From positions 113,524 to 177,523 of the forward strand of contig NZ_LMSH01000003.1 in assembly GCF_001428365.1 (NCBI RefSeq): a stretch of DNA of 64,000 nt, given 5' to 3'. Within the stretch, counting starts at the first letter, position 1, and every line of letters starts with the position of its first letter. The notes beneath the pieces were generated by a model. That model was not told where the DNA came from. It ran no database searches and worked only from the letters and a program-made list of their open reading frames with translations. The stretch comes from Arthrobacter sp. Soil763 (GTDB lineage Bacteria; Actinomycetota; Actinomycetes; Actinomycetales; Micrococcaceae). This document shows positions 16,371 through 24,077 of this stretch, one piece after another. The translations under genes were made by a program, and so were the position numbers.

Positions 16371-17029
16371 GCCTGATGGTGCGCGATCAGCCATTCGGCC
16401 ATGACGCGGGCGCGACCAGCAGCGGCCCGGTCTCCTCCAGCCGCCGCCACGATCGACCCCTTCATCAGGATGTACCAGGACCGCGCGAAGCTCTCCGGCT
16501 CGCGCAGCGCCGCTTCCTCGGCAAGGCTCTGGACGTGCCCGCGGATCTTATCGAGGTAATCGATGCTGGCCCGGCCCAGCGGGTGCGTGGGCCCCATCTC
16601 CAGCAGGATGTTCACGAACGAGCAGGCCTCAAAGTCGTCGCGCGCGAACCAGTCGGCAAAGACATCGAAGATGGCAAGGAGCTGCTCGGACGGCGTGCTG
16701 CCGCGGCGCCGCGCCTCCGAAATGATCGTGGCCACGGTCCACTGCCGGTCTCGGCGCTCCAGGAACGCCAGGACCAGTTCGTCCTTGGAACCGAAGTGCC
16801 GGTAGAAACTGGCCTTCGCGACCCCGGACCGGCTGATCAGCTCGTTTATGCCGACATCACGGACGCCACGACGCGAAAATAATTCGTACGCCACATCCAA
16901 AATGCGTTCATGGATGCCGGTAGTCTCAGCACCACCGGCGATGGTCTCACCGCCGGCTACAGGAGCGCCACCGCTGCCCGAGGGGTCGGGCGGCGGAGGT
17001 TCAGCCTGGGATTTGCTTGAAAAAGACAT
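16367..17029 (-). CDS. TetR/AcrR family transcriptional regulator
   Basis: A 220-residue regulator. After a disordered Pro/Gly-rich N-terminus (about residues 1-37) comes the TetR helix-turn-helix (ERILDVAYELFSRRGVRDVG, then SGVAKASFYRHFGSKDELV, about 41-88), followed by an all-helical ligand domain with one Cys in DFEACSFVN. The effector is unknown; this subgroup often responds to electrophiles or small hydrophobic compounds. The ATG at 17029 has no ribosome site, but a TACGAT -10-like hexamer lies at 17037-17042, so the transcript may be leaderless. An operator-like palindrome sits at 17052-17067, which suggests autoregulation. The target could also be the divergent small gene at 17150. Confidence 0.88.
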   Translation of the reverse strand: MSFSSKSQAEPPPPDPSGSGGAPVAGGETIAGGAETTGIHERILDVAYELFSRRGVRDVGINELISRSGVAKASFYRHFGSKDELVLAFLERRDRQWTVATIISEARRRGSTPSEQLLAIFDVFADWFARDDFEACSFVNILLEMGPTHPLGRASIDYLDKIRGHVQSLAEEAALREPESFARSWYILMKGSIVAAAGGDRAAAGRARVMAEWLIAHHQA

Positions 17030-17051
17030 CAAAATAATCGTACCGCTGCAC

Positions 17052-17067
17052 GAGACAGACTGGTCTC
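17052..17067. promoter_or_regulatory. Candidate TetR operator
   Basis: GAGACAGACTGGTCTC has perfect 5-bp arms (GAGAC/GTCTC) and on the other strand reads GAGACCAGTCTGTCTC, close in shape to AcrR/NemR-type TetR operators. It lies 23 bp upstream of the TetR start and overlaps the expected -35 region, and 83 bp upstream of the divergent small gene. Confidence 0.5.
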
Positions 17068-17149
17068 TTCCGGGTTAAGATCGAACCTCGGGGACTATGA
17101 CGCTATCGACCGGTATGTGGGGATACTACTTACTCCGCAGGAGAGCACC

Positions 17150-17407
17150 ATGCCACACTTGTTGTTGTCTACCGAGACCCGCACGCGGCACGCCGCCCGG
17201 AGCCCCGAAACACCTGAGGATCTGGAGCCCCTGCGCCGGCAGGTCTCGGCCATCATCGATGCGATACTCAACGACACCAAACCGGATGAGGCCCCCGTCC
17301 GGGAACAGCTCCGCCACCATGTCGCGGACAATCCCGGGGAACCGGAAAAAGCCCTGCTCAACCACCTGCTCGCCATTTCCACGGCTGTCCAGGACGAACC
17401 CGCCTAA
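17150..17407 (+). CDS. Small hypothetical protein
   Basis: An 85-residue protein of no family that I recognise. The ATG at 17150 is preceded by AGGAGAG at good distance, which makes it a better start than the in-frame GTG at 17117. The sequence is hydrophilic and probably helical (EDLEPLRRQVSAIIDAILND, then PEKALLNHLLAISTAVQ), with no membrane segment, Cys cluster or nuclease motif. It lies between the divergent TetR gene and the convergent mcrC gene, whose stop is 56 bp away, and may be controlled from the TetR operator. A role linked to restriction cannot be claimed from position alone. Confidence 0.55.
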   Translation: MPHLLLSTETRTRHAARSPETPEDLEPLRRQVSAIIDAILNDTKPDEAPVREQLRHHVADNPGEPEKALLNHLLAISTAVQDEPA

Positions 17408-17463
17408 AGCCTGCCGACCAGATAGCACTGGTCCGGGGACGCAGGTTCCGCCACGGCCCAGGT

Positions 17464-18705
17464 TCAGCGGCTGATGGCTGCCTGGCGCACCACTTCGCCC
17501 CAGGACTGCTGGGCGAGGTCCGCCACCGCGGCCAGGATGCCCGACGGCGGCAGCGACAGGTCCAGCGGGTATTCGACGACGTCGATGTCGGTGTTCAGGA
17601 TCCGGCGCAGCTTGATCTCGCCTGCCCCCGGGTAGACCAGCCACGCCGTGGGCACCCGCAGCGAGGTGCAGTACGCCAGCATGCGGTAGTGGTCCCCGGA
17701 GAGCGAGGCGCCGACGTCGGACGCTGCCGTGTACTTGGCGTCGTACACCATCACCGGCCGGCCGCCGAGCAGATGCACCGCGCCCGGCTGGACCATAATA
17801 CGGTCCGAATCCCGCACGGCTTCGTTCAACATGGCGTTGTAGCGGAGCCGCATCTCCCCCGGGTAGGCGGCCATGGCCTCCCGCAGCGCGGTCCCGACGA
17901 AGTCCTCGAAAACCTTGGACATGTCCACCACGAACGACGCCGAGTGCTGCGTTCCGTCGCCCGCCTCGGCGGAGGCGTTGCGCAGGATCACCTCGGACAG
18001 CCGCAGGGCGGCGTGGTAGCGCAGGTTCATCCGGCTGGCCCGCCACGCCGGCAGCGGCGCGCCGGACTGCAGCCGGGTCACGGCGTCGAGCTTGCCCTTG
18101 AGGCGGCGCAGCCGGCTGAGTACGTCGGCCCGCACGCCCGGCACCTGCGCCATGCGTTCGAGGGCCGCGCGCAGGATGCGGTTTTCCGGGATGTCCTCGG
18201 TGAACTCGTCATAGGAGACCTCGAGGGGAACCAGCATGCCGGGACGCCGGGAGATCTGGTCCGACATCCGGATCCGCCCCTTGACGGTACGCAGCGACTC
18301 ATCGACGGTGAGGTACCCCTGCAGCACCCCGCGGCTCAGCGCACGATCGGCCAGCTGCGCGAGGGACTCGGCAAGGGCGCTCCAGAGGTCGGTGTCCTCG
18401 ACGGCGGCGACGGGGTCGTCGCGGAAGCCCTGGTCCTCCGTGTAGCCGAGCAGGAACAGCAGCCGGTCCAGGCCGAGCCGCTCCTTGGGCCGGACTTCCA
18501 CCTGCACCGACGGGGTGCGGACGGAGCCGACCTTGCCGACCGGTTCGATCCGGAACAGACCCATGCCCAGCGGCGAGGCCTTCGCCAGTCCGCTGCCGTT
18601 GAGGTAGGCGGCGCTGCCGGGGTCGAGGCGCTCCACCACCCCGCCGGACAGTTCGTCCAGGACGATGTGGCGGACCCGGCCGGCGGCTGGGCTAGGCACG
18701 CGCAA
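17464..18705 (-). CDS. mcrC: McrC-family nuclease subunit of a McrBC type IV restriction system
   Basis: A 413-residue McrC-like protein. The N-terminal part (RIEPVGKVGSVRTPSVQVEVRPK, then LLFLLGYTED) matches the McrC docking domain that stimulates McrB GTPase and ATPase activity. The C-terminal part holds the PD-(D/E)xK nuclease: VDMSKVFEDFV, then a VYDAKYTA motif (Asp-x-Lys) after RIMVQPGAVHLLGGRP. McrC cuts DNA when recruited by McrB bound to modified cytosine. The gene overlaps the upstream AAA+ gene by 14 bp, so the pair is translationally coupled and expected to form one complex. The final residues (SWGEVVRQAAISR) are intact, so the gene looks functional. Confidence 0.87.
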   Translation of the reverse strand: MRVPSPAAGRVRHIVLDELSGGVVERLDPGSAAYLNGSGLAKASPLGMGLFRIEPVGKVGSVRTPSVQVEVRPKERLGLDRLLFLLGYTEDQGFRDDPVAAVEDTDLWSALAESLAQLADRALSRGVLQGYLTVDESLRTVKGRIRMSDQISRRPGMLVPLEVSYDEFTEDIPENRILRAALERMAQVPGVRADVLSRLRRLKGKLDAVTRLQSGAPLPAWRASRMNLRYHAALRLSEVILRNASAEAGDGTQHSASFVVDMSKVFEDFVGTALREAMAAYPGEMRLRYNAMLNEAVRDSDRIMVQPGAVHLLGGRPVMVYDAKYTAASDVGASLSGDHYRMLAYCTSLRVPTAWLVYPGAGEIKLRRILNTDIDVVEYPLDLSLPPSGILAAVADLAQQSWGEVVRQAAISR

Positions 18706-20920
18706 GGCGGGACAGCAGCTGCTCCAGGCCGAACCGCTCCTGAAGCTGCGCCCGGTTGAGCTGGCCGTGGTAGTGCTCCTCCAGCAGCGGCATCAGCTCG
18801 TACTTCCAGATCCGGCGCAGCCCTTGGGGGGTCTGTGCGGCCTGCTTCATGAAGTAGGACGGCCCGATCATCAGGTCGCGGTCCCATTCGTCGATGGCGT
18901 TGTTCAGCTCATCGAGCAACAGCGCCGGCGTCGTGTCCAGGTCCCGGGCCTGCAGGAACCGCAACAGCGAGCCCTTCACCGGTTCCGTCTTGGGGTGCAG
19001 CTCGATGAAGGAGAACCGGCGGCGGATCGCGGCATCCATCATGGCGATCGAGCGGTCCGCGGTGTTCATAGTGCCGATGATGTAGAGGTTGTCCGGCAGC
19101 GAGAACGGTTCCGTGGGGCTGTACTGCAGGTAGATCCGGTCATCGCGGTACTCCAGCAGGAAGTACAGCTCGCCGAAGACCTTCGCCAAGTTGGCCCGGT
19201 TCATCTCGTCGATGATCAGGAAGTACGGCTTGTTCTCGTTGCCCGGCTTGGCCGCCTCCTCGGCCAGCCGCCGCAGCGGCCCGGCGACCAGCTTGAAGGA
19301 GACCTGGCCGTCGTCGGTCTTGTCCGGCCGGTAGCCCTCGAAGAAGTCCTCGTAGGCGTAGGAGGGGTGGAACTGGACCAGCTTGACCCGCTCGTCGCTG
19401 GTGTCGCCGGCCAGCTCGGCGGCGAGGTGCTTAGCCAGGTAGGTCTTGCCGGTGCCGGGCGGGCCGTAGAGCACCAGCTGGCGGTTCTCCTCCAGCAGTT
19501 CGGCGATTTCCTGCAGCGGTTCGAGGTCCATGTGCAGGGACGCGGCGAACTCCGCGGACAGTGGGCGGAAACCCTCGCAGGGTTCGACGGCGGCGTCCGG
19601 CTCGGTGCCGTCGGCGTCCTCCGCCTCGGCTTCGGCCGGAATGAGCGAGTCGAGCGCCTGGATCACCCGGGTGACGTCGACGATCAGGCCGGAGCTGGCC
19701 AGTTGCCGCTGCACGTGCCGGGGCAGCTCGGCCATGGCATGGACCTCGTCGAACCAGCGGACCTTGCGGCGCAGTCGGCGGTTGTCGTCCTGGTGTTCGG
19801 GCTCGCCGAGCACCACACCCACCCGGACGGTGCCTGCGGTCTGGTACAGGACCAGGTCGCCGGGCTTCATCACGGTCAGGAACGCGAAAATCGCGCTCTT
19901 GGTGTCCTCACGTTCGACGTAGCTGAGGTGCTTGTAGTCCTCGTCGACGGCGTGCTGGACCAGTCCCGCGGTGACGCCGGGATCGAGCAGGCGGAGGTGT
20001 TCGACGTCGAGCGTCACCGCTTCCTCGTCGTGCCAGGCGGCGATGACCTCGGCATTGTCATGGTGGCTGCGCAGCAGCCAGGCGCGGCGGCCGGGGTCGC
20101 CGACCTTCCGCCACTGGCTGACCAGCTGCCGGGAGTACCAGTCGATCCGCTGCCCGGCCTGCTCGTCGAGGTGCAGCCGGATCCGGTGGATGTCCGCGGA
20201 GACTTCCTCGTCGGAGTCGCCCTTGGCGCCGCCGACCAGGGAAGCGAAGGCGTCGCGGATCTCCTGGCGTTCGACGTCGGCCACGACGGGTTCGAAGTAG
20301 GCCGGCCAGACCAGGAACTCGATGCTGCGCCGGATCGCGGGCTGGTCGTCGGGGGTGCCCATGGTGAGTTCATGGAAGGCGAGCGGGTCTTTGACCGCTG
20401 CCTGGACGACGCCGGCGGGGCGTTGGGCGACGTGCCGGACGAAGCGGCACAGCCACTTGAGATGGTCCCAGATGGTCCAGTTGAACTCGGCGGTCCGGTC
20501 CCGGATGACGCCGTGGTCCGTCATGCCGGCGTACAGCTCGTCGGGAAGCTCCAGCGGCGGCTCCAACCACGATGCGGCCTCGGCCACCCGTGCCCGCTTG
20601 ACCTTGAGCGACTTGACCTCGTGCGCCAGCGGCAACGACTGCAGGAACAACAGCTCGACGGCCAGCTGCTTGGCCCCGCGGGTGGCGCCCTCCAGGTTTT
20701 CGCGAAGGTTGGTCATCATTGGCGCCTTGGGGTCCGGGACGCCCCGTTCCAGCCGCTCCAGCAGCTCCGAAGCAGCCGCCACGGACCAGGTCCGGGTGCG
20801 GCCGTCCAGCGGCGAAGCCTTCCCCAGCAGGCCCGGCCCCAGCACAAACCACGCCGCGTCTTCGATCTCCTTGGAGATGCCGAGGGCGCGGTGCATGGCG
20901 GGCTTTTTGTTGGGGGTCAT
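18692..20920 (-). CDS. mcrB: McrB-like AAA+ GTPase/ATPase with PUA-like reader domain
   Basis: A 742-residue motor subunit. The AAA+ part starts near residue 460 with Walker A GPPGTGKT (486-493), then LIIDEMNRANLAKVFGELYF (Walker B and the McrB signature) and GTMNTADRS with the RRRFSF arginine region. Ahead of it, about residues 330-420, is a segment reading KPGDLVLYQTAGTVRVGVVL and RRKVRWFDE, which resembles EVE/PUA-superfamily modified-base readers. The classical E. coli McrB DUF3578 reader is absent. The first 330 residues are helical and unassigned. This architecture is that of the variable McrBC relatives in actinobacteria, where the reader decides which modified DNA is attacked. Confidence 0.85.
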   Translation of the reverse strand: MTPNKKPAMHRALGISKEIEDAAWFVLGPGLLGKASPLDGRTRTWSVAAASELLERLERGVPDPKAPMMTNLRENLEGATRGAKQLAVELLFLQSLPLAHEVKSLKVKRARVAEAASWLEPPLELPDELYAGMTDHGVIRDRTAEFNWTIWDHLKWLCRFVRHVAQRPAGVVQAAVKDPLAFHELTMGTPDDQPAIRRSIEFLVWPAYFEPVVADVERQEIRDAFASLVGGAKGDSDEEVSADIHRIRLHLDEQAGQRIDWYSRQLVSQWRKVGDPGRRAWLLRSHHDNAEVIAAWHDEEAVTLDVEHLRLLDPGVTAGLVQHAVDEDYKHLSYVEREDTKSAIFAFLTVMKPGDLVLYQTAGTVRVGVVLGEPEHQDDNRRLRRKVRWFDEVHAMAELPRHVQRQLASSGLIVDVTRVIQALDSLIPAEAEAEDADGTEPDAAVEPCEGFRPLSAEFAASLHMDLEPLQEIAELLEENRQLVLYGPPGTGKTYLAKHLAAELAGDTSDERVKLVQFHPSYAYEDFFEGYRPDKTDDGQVSFKLVAGPLRRLAEEAAKPGNENKPYFLIIDEMNRANLAKVFGELYFLLEYRDDRIYLQYSPTEPFSLPDNLYIIGTMNTADRSIAMMDAAIRRRFSFIELHPKTEPVKGSLLRFLQARDLDTTPALLLDELNNAIDEWDRDLMIGPSYFMKQAAQTPQGLRRIWKYELMPLLEEHYHGQLNRAQLQERFGLEQLLSRLARA

Positions 20921-21037
20921 CCCTTCAATTTACAGGCTTAAGCTGGGCGCCCGCATCACGACGGCTCCCTGCAGCAAAACTTAATTACCGGCGGGTAGCT
21001 TTCCGGGGACCGTCGGCGCGGCTCCGGAAAGGGTGCC

Positions 21038-21063
21038 GGCGCGGCCTCGTTGGAGGCCGCGCC
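21038..21063. terminator. Perfect 11-bp hairpin
   Basis: GGCGCGGCCTC, a GTTG loop and its exact complement. It lies downstream of the small membrane protein gene at 21118-21375 on the minus strand and upstream of mcrB, so it most likely ends transcription of the former. No clear U-tract follows. Confidence 0.55.
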
Positions 21064-21117
21064 GCGGGGTCCTATCCCGCCCGGACGAAGGGGCCCGCGA
21101 ACGCGCGGCCGGGAGAC

Positions 21118-21375
21118 TTATTTGGCGGCCGGGTGGCGCTTCACGCCGAAGGTGAAGTACGTGCCAGGACCGACGAAATTGATCAGGGTTGCCGCCCGCC
21201 ACAAGGCCTTGCTCCCGCGGATCTCCTCCGCGGGGCGGCGGGAGATATCCCGCTGCGCCGCGACCAGCAGCGACAGCTGCACGATGGCCGCGGTGATGGT
21301 GCCGAACTTCGCCATCGGCGAGAGTTCCTTCCAGGTCTTCTTCTTGCGCGCCGTCGCCTTGCTTCGCTTGGCCAT
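21118..21375 (-). CDS. Small membrane protein, PLDNc-like
   Basis: An 85-residue protein with a strongly basic N-terminus (MAKRSKATARKKKTWK) and two hydrophobic stretches, about residues 24-42 and 60-76. The pattern QRDISRRP, then GSKALWRAATLINFVGPGTYFTFG is close to the phospholipase D nuclease N-terminal (PLDNc) module, a two-helix membrane domain found alone or before PLD enzymes. No PLD catalytic part exists here. Function unknown. It is flanked by a strong hairpin downstream and about 120 bp of non-coding DNA upstream. Confidence 0.65.
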   Translation of the reverse strand: MAKRSKATARKKKTWKELSPMAKFGTITAAIVQLSLLVAAQRDISRRPAEEIRGSKALWRAATLINFVGPGTYFTFGVKRHPAAK

Positions 21376-21498
21376 GGTCGGTGCTCCTAGCTCTCGTCGT
21401 CTGCCGCTACCGGCGGGGCCCGTCCAGTCTAGGACCCATCACATCGCCCAAGGTAGGGCCAGGGTGCTCGGGGGCCGCGGGCCCCTCAGCCGGTAAGG

Positions 21499-22026
21499 TC
21501 AGCCGGCGGCGGAGCGGATGTAGGGGGCCAGCTTGGCTTTCTGGTCGGGGGTCAGCCGCAGCACCCGGCCGGTCACCTCGTCCACGAAGGCCAGGTGGCT
21601 GCTCGCTTTGACGCAGTCCTCCCCGGTGACGGGATCCTGGACGAGGTAGTGGATGTCGAAGCTGGCGCCCTTGACCGCGCCGATCCACAGCTGCACCACC
21701 GCGGGCACGTTGCGGTATTCCAAGGTCCTGACGTAGCGGATCTTGTGCTCCACCACCAGCGCCAGGGTTCCCTCCGGGACGTCGTTAAACAGGGACACCT
21801 CGGGTTCGATCCCGGGCAGGCCGGCTCCGCGTGGCGGCCCGAAGGCCGCGATCCGGGCTTCCTCGAGGATCCGGACCAGCTGCACGTTGTTGATGTGCCC
21901 GTAGGCGTCCATGTCGCCCCAGCGCATCGGCACCCTGACCTCCAGCCGCCGAGGCGCCACCGCGGCCGCGTCGCTGAACTCCGTCCCGCCGTCGGGCATC
22001 CCGGCGTCGGGCATCCCGGCGCTCAA
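21499..22026 (-). CDS. Acyl-CoA thioesterase, hotdog fold
   Basis: A 175-residue hotdog-fold thioesterase of the 4-hydroxybenzoyl-CoA thioesterase/FadM-like branch. RWGDMDAYGHINNVQLVRILEEAR is the conserved opening, with the catalytic Asp in GDMDAYGH; the partner strands VEHKIRYVRTLEYR and ASSHLAFVDEVTGR follow. It hydrolyses acyl-CoA, with unknown chain preference. The first ten residues contain a short duplication (GMPDAGMPDGG) from a 15-bp tandem repeat near 22003-22020, and the real start might be the internal Met after it. The start overlaps the stop of the upstream ABC transporter gene by 4 bp, so it is the third gene of that operon. Confidence 0.85.
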   Translation of the reverse strand: MSAGMPDAGMPDGGTEFSDAAAVAPRRLEVRVPMRWGDMDAYGHINNVQLVRILEEARIAAFGPPRGAGLPGIEPEVSLFNDVPEGTLALVVEHKIRYVRTLEYRNVPAVVQLWIGAVKGASFDIHYLVQDPVTGEDCVKASSHLAFVDEVTGRVLRLTPDQKAKLAPYIRSAAG

Positions 22027-24077
22027 CTGTGCACCGCCGTCGGCTCTTCCTCCAGCGACGCGTCCGCGTCCTCCCCGGCGAACTGGGACATGTAGAGCCG
22101 GTAGTACGCACCTCGGAGTTCCAGCAGCTCCGCGTGGCGGCCCTGCTCGACGATCCGGCCGGCCTCCATCACCAGGATGGTGTCGGCGTCCCGGATGGTG
22201 GAGAGGCGGTGGGCGATCACGAAGCTGGTCCGGTCCGAGCGGAGCGCCGCCATCGCCTTCTGCACCAGGGCCTCGGTGCGGGTGTCGACCGAGCTGGTGG
22301 CCTCATCCAGGATCAGCAGCGAGGGGTTGGCCACGAAGGCCCGGGCGATAGTGATCAGCTGCTTTTCGCCCGCGCTGACGTTGTTGCCCTCCTCGTCGAT
22401 GACCGTGTCGTAGCCGTCCGGCAGCGCCCGCACGAAGCGGTCCACGAACGTGGCCTTCGCGGCGGCCATGATCTGGTCCTCGGTGGCGTCCAGCTTGCCG
22501 TAGCGGATGTTCTCGTAAATGGTCCCGCCGAACAGCCAGGCGTCCTGCAGCACCATGCCCACCTTGGAGCGCAGCTCCGCGCGGCTGAGCCGGGTGATGT
22601 CCACGCCGTCCAGGGTGATGGTTCCGGCGTTGAGCTCGTAGAAGCGCATCACGAGGTTCACCAGGGTCGTCTTGCCGGCGCCGGTCGGGCCGACGATCGC
22701 GACGGTGTGGCCCGGTTCGGCGGTGAAGGACAGGTCCTCGATCAGCGGCTTGTCCGGGGTGTAGCTGAAAGTGACGTGCCGGAACTCGACGTGTCCGTCG
22801 GTCTTGGCCGGAAGCTGCTCGGTGGCGGTCTCCGCGTTTTGTTCGTCGGCGTCGAGGAACTCGAAGACGCGCTCGGCGGACGCGACGCCGGACTGCAGCA
22901 TGTTGGCCATTCCGGCCATCTGGCCCAGCGGCTGGGTGAATTCGCGCGAGTACTGGATAAACGCGGTCGCATCTCCCAGGCTCATCCCGCCCGAGGCCAC
23001 CCGTAGGCCGCCGACGACGGCGATGCCCACGTAGCTGAGGTAGGAGACGAACTGCATGACGGGCATGATCATGCCGGAGACGAACTGGGCGCCGAAGCTG
23101 GCCTTGTAAAGTTCCTCGTTGCGTTCGTCGAAGCGGGCCAGCATGTCCGCGTCGCGGCCGAAGACCCGGACCAGGTCATGGCCGGAGAACGACTCCTCGA
23201 TCTGGCCGTTGAGGTCCCCGGTGTTCTTCCACTGCGCGGCGAAGAGCTTCTGGCTGCGGGCGCCGATGATGCCGGCGGCCACGCCGGAGAGCGGCAGGGC
23301 GATGAGCGCGATCAGGGCCAGCTGCCAGGACACGATGAACATCATGATGACGATGCCGATCACCGTCAGCGCCGAGTTCACCAGCTGGGCGAAGGCCTGT
23401 TGCAGCGCCTGCTGGATGTTGTCGACGTCGTTCGTGACGCGGGAGAGGGTGTCGCCGCGCTGCCGGGTGTCGAAGTAGTTCAGCGGGAGCCGGTTGAGCT
23501 TCTTCTCGGTGTCATCACGCAGCTTCCGGACCACGCGCATGACCAGCACGTTGAGCACATAGCCCTGCAGCCACAGGAAGATGTTCGCGACGAAATACAT
23601 CACCAGCACCACGCTGATCAGGAACGCCAGCTTTTGGAAGTCGATGCCGGCACCGGGCACCACGTCCATCCGCGCCAGCATGTCGGCGAAGTTGTCCTGG
23701 CCCTGGGCGCGCAGGCCGTCAATGAACTGGTCCTTGGTGGCGCCGGGCGGCAGTTGCTTGCCGACGACGCCGCTGAAGATCACGTCCATGGCCTGGCCGA
23801 GGATCCGGGGTGCGATCACGTTGAGGACGACGGCGACCGTCACCATCGCGAGGACGGCGGCGATGCCGGCGCGCTCGGGTTTGAGCAGGCCCATCAGCCG
23901 CTTGGCGGAGGGCCAGAAGTGCTGGGCTTTCTTGGCCGGCACGGCGCCGAACATGCCGCCGTCGGCTTCTCCGGGGGTGAACTCCTCCTCGTGGAAGTCC
24001 TCCTCGGCGGCGTCCGCAGCGCCGTCCGCACGGGCCGTTCCTGCGGCGTCGGGGCCGGGCTTTTGGTTGGTGCTCAC
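22023..24077 (-). CDS. Heterodimeric ABC exporter half, consensus ATPase subunit
   Basis: A 684-residue half-transporter: acidic N-terminal extension (about 1-60), six membrane helices (about 70-370), and an ABC ATPase domain. Walker A is GPTGAGKTT, Walker B LLILDEATSS with catalytic Glu, and the H-loop IAHRLSTI, all intact. Its own signature motif is altered (NVSAGEKQ instead of LSGGQ). It overlaps the partner gene by 4 bp. Together they form a type IV exporter like TM287/288 or BmrCD, exporting drugs, lipids or peptides; the substrate is unknown. Because of the altered signature, the ATP site completed by this subunit's signature should be the inactive one. Confidence 0.9.
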   Translation of the reverse strand: MSTNQKPGPDAAGTARADGAADAAEEDFHEEEFTPGEADGGMFGAVPAKKAQHFWPSAKRLMGLLKPERAGIAAVLAMVTVAVVLNVIAPRILGQAMDVIFSGVVGKQLPPGATKDQFIDGLRAQGQDNFADMLARMDVVPGAGIDFQKLAFLISVVLVMYFVANIFLWLQGYVLNVLVMRVVRKLRDDTEKKLNRLPLNYFDTRQRGDTLSRVTNDVDNIQQALQQAFAQLVNSALTVIGIVIMMFIVSWQLALIALIALPLSGVAAGIIGARSQKLFAAQWKNTGDLNGQIEESFSGHDLVRVFGRDADMLARFDERNEELYKASFGAQFVSGMIMPVMQFVSYLSYVGIAVVGGLRVASGGMSLGDATAFIQYSREFTQPLGQMAGMANMLQSGVASAERVFEFLDADEQNAETATEQLPAKTDGHVEFRHVTFSYTPDKPLIEDLSFTAEPGHTVAIVGPTGAGKTTLVNLVMRFYELNAGTITLDGVDITRLSRAELRSKVGMVLQDAWLFGGTIYENIRYGKLDATEDQIMAAAKATFVDRFVRALPDGYDTVIDEEGNNVSAGEKQLITIARAFVANPSLLILDEATSSVDTRTEALVQKAMAALRSDRTSFVIAHRLSTIRDADTILVMEAGRIVEQGRHAELLELRGAYYRLYMSQFAGEDADASLEEEPTAVHS

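Noticed and set aside
15948..20920. Complete restriction-modification system
   Set aside because: No methyltransferase is present; the restriction genes are of the modification-dependent type IV group.
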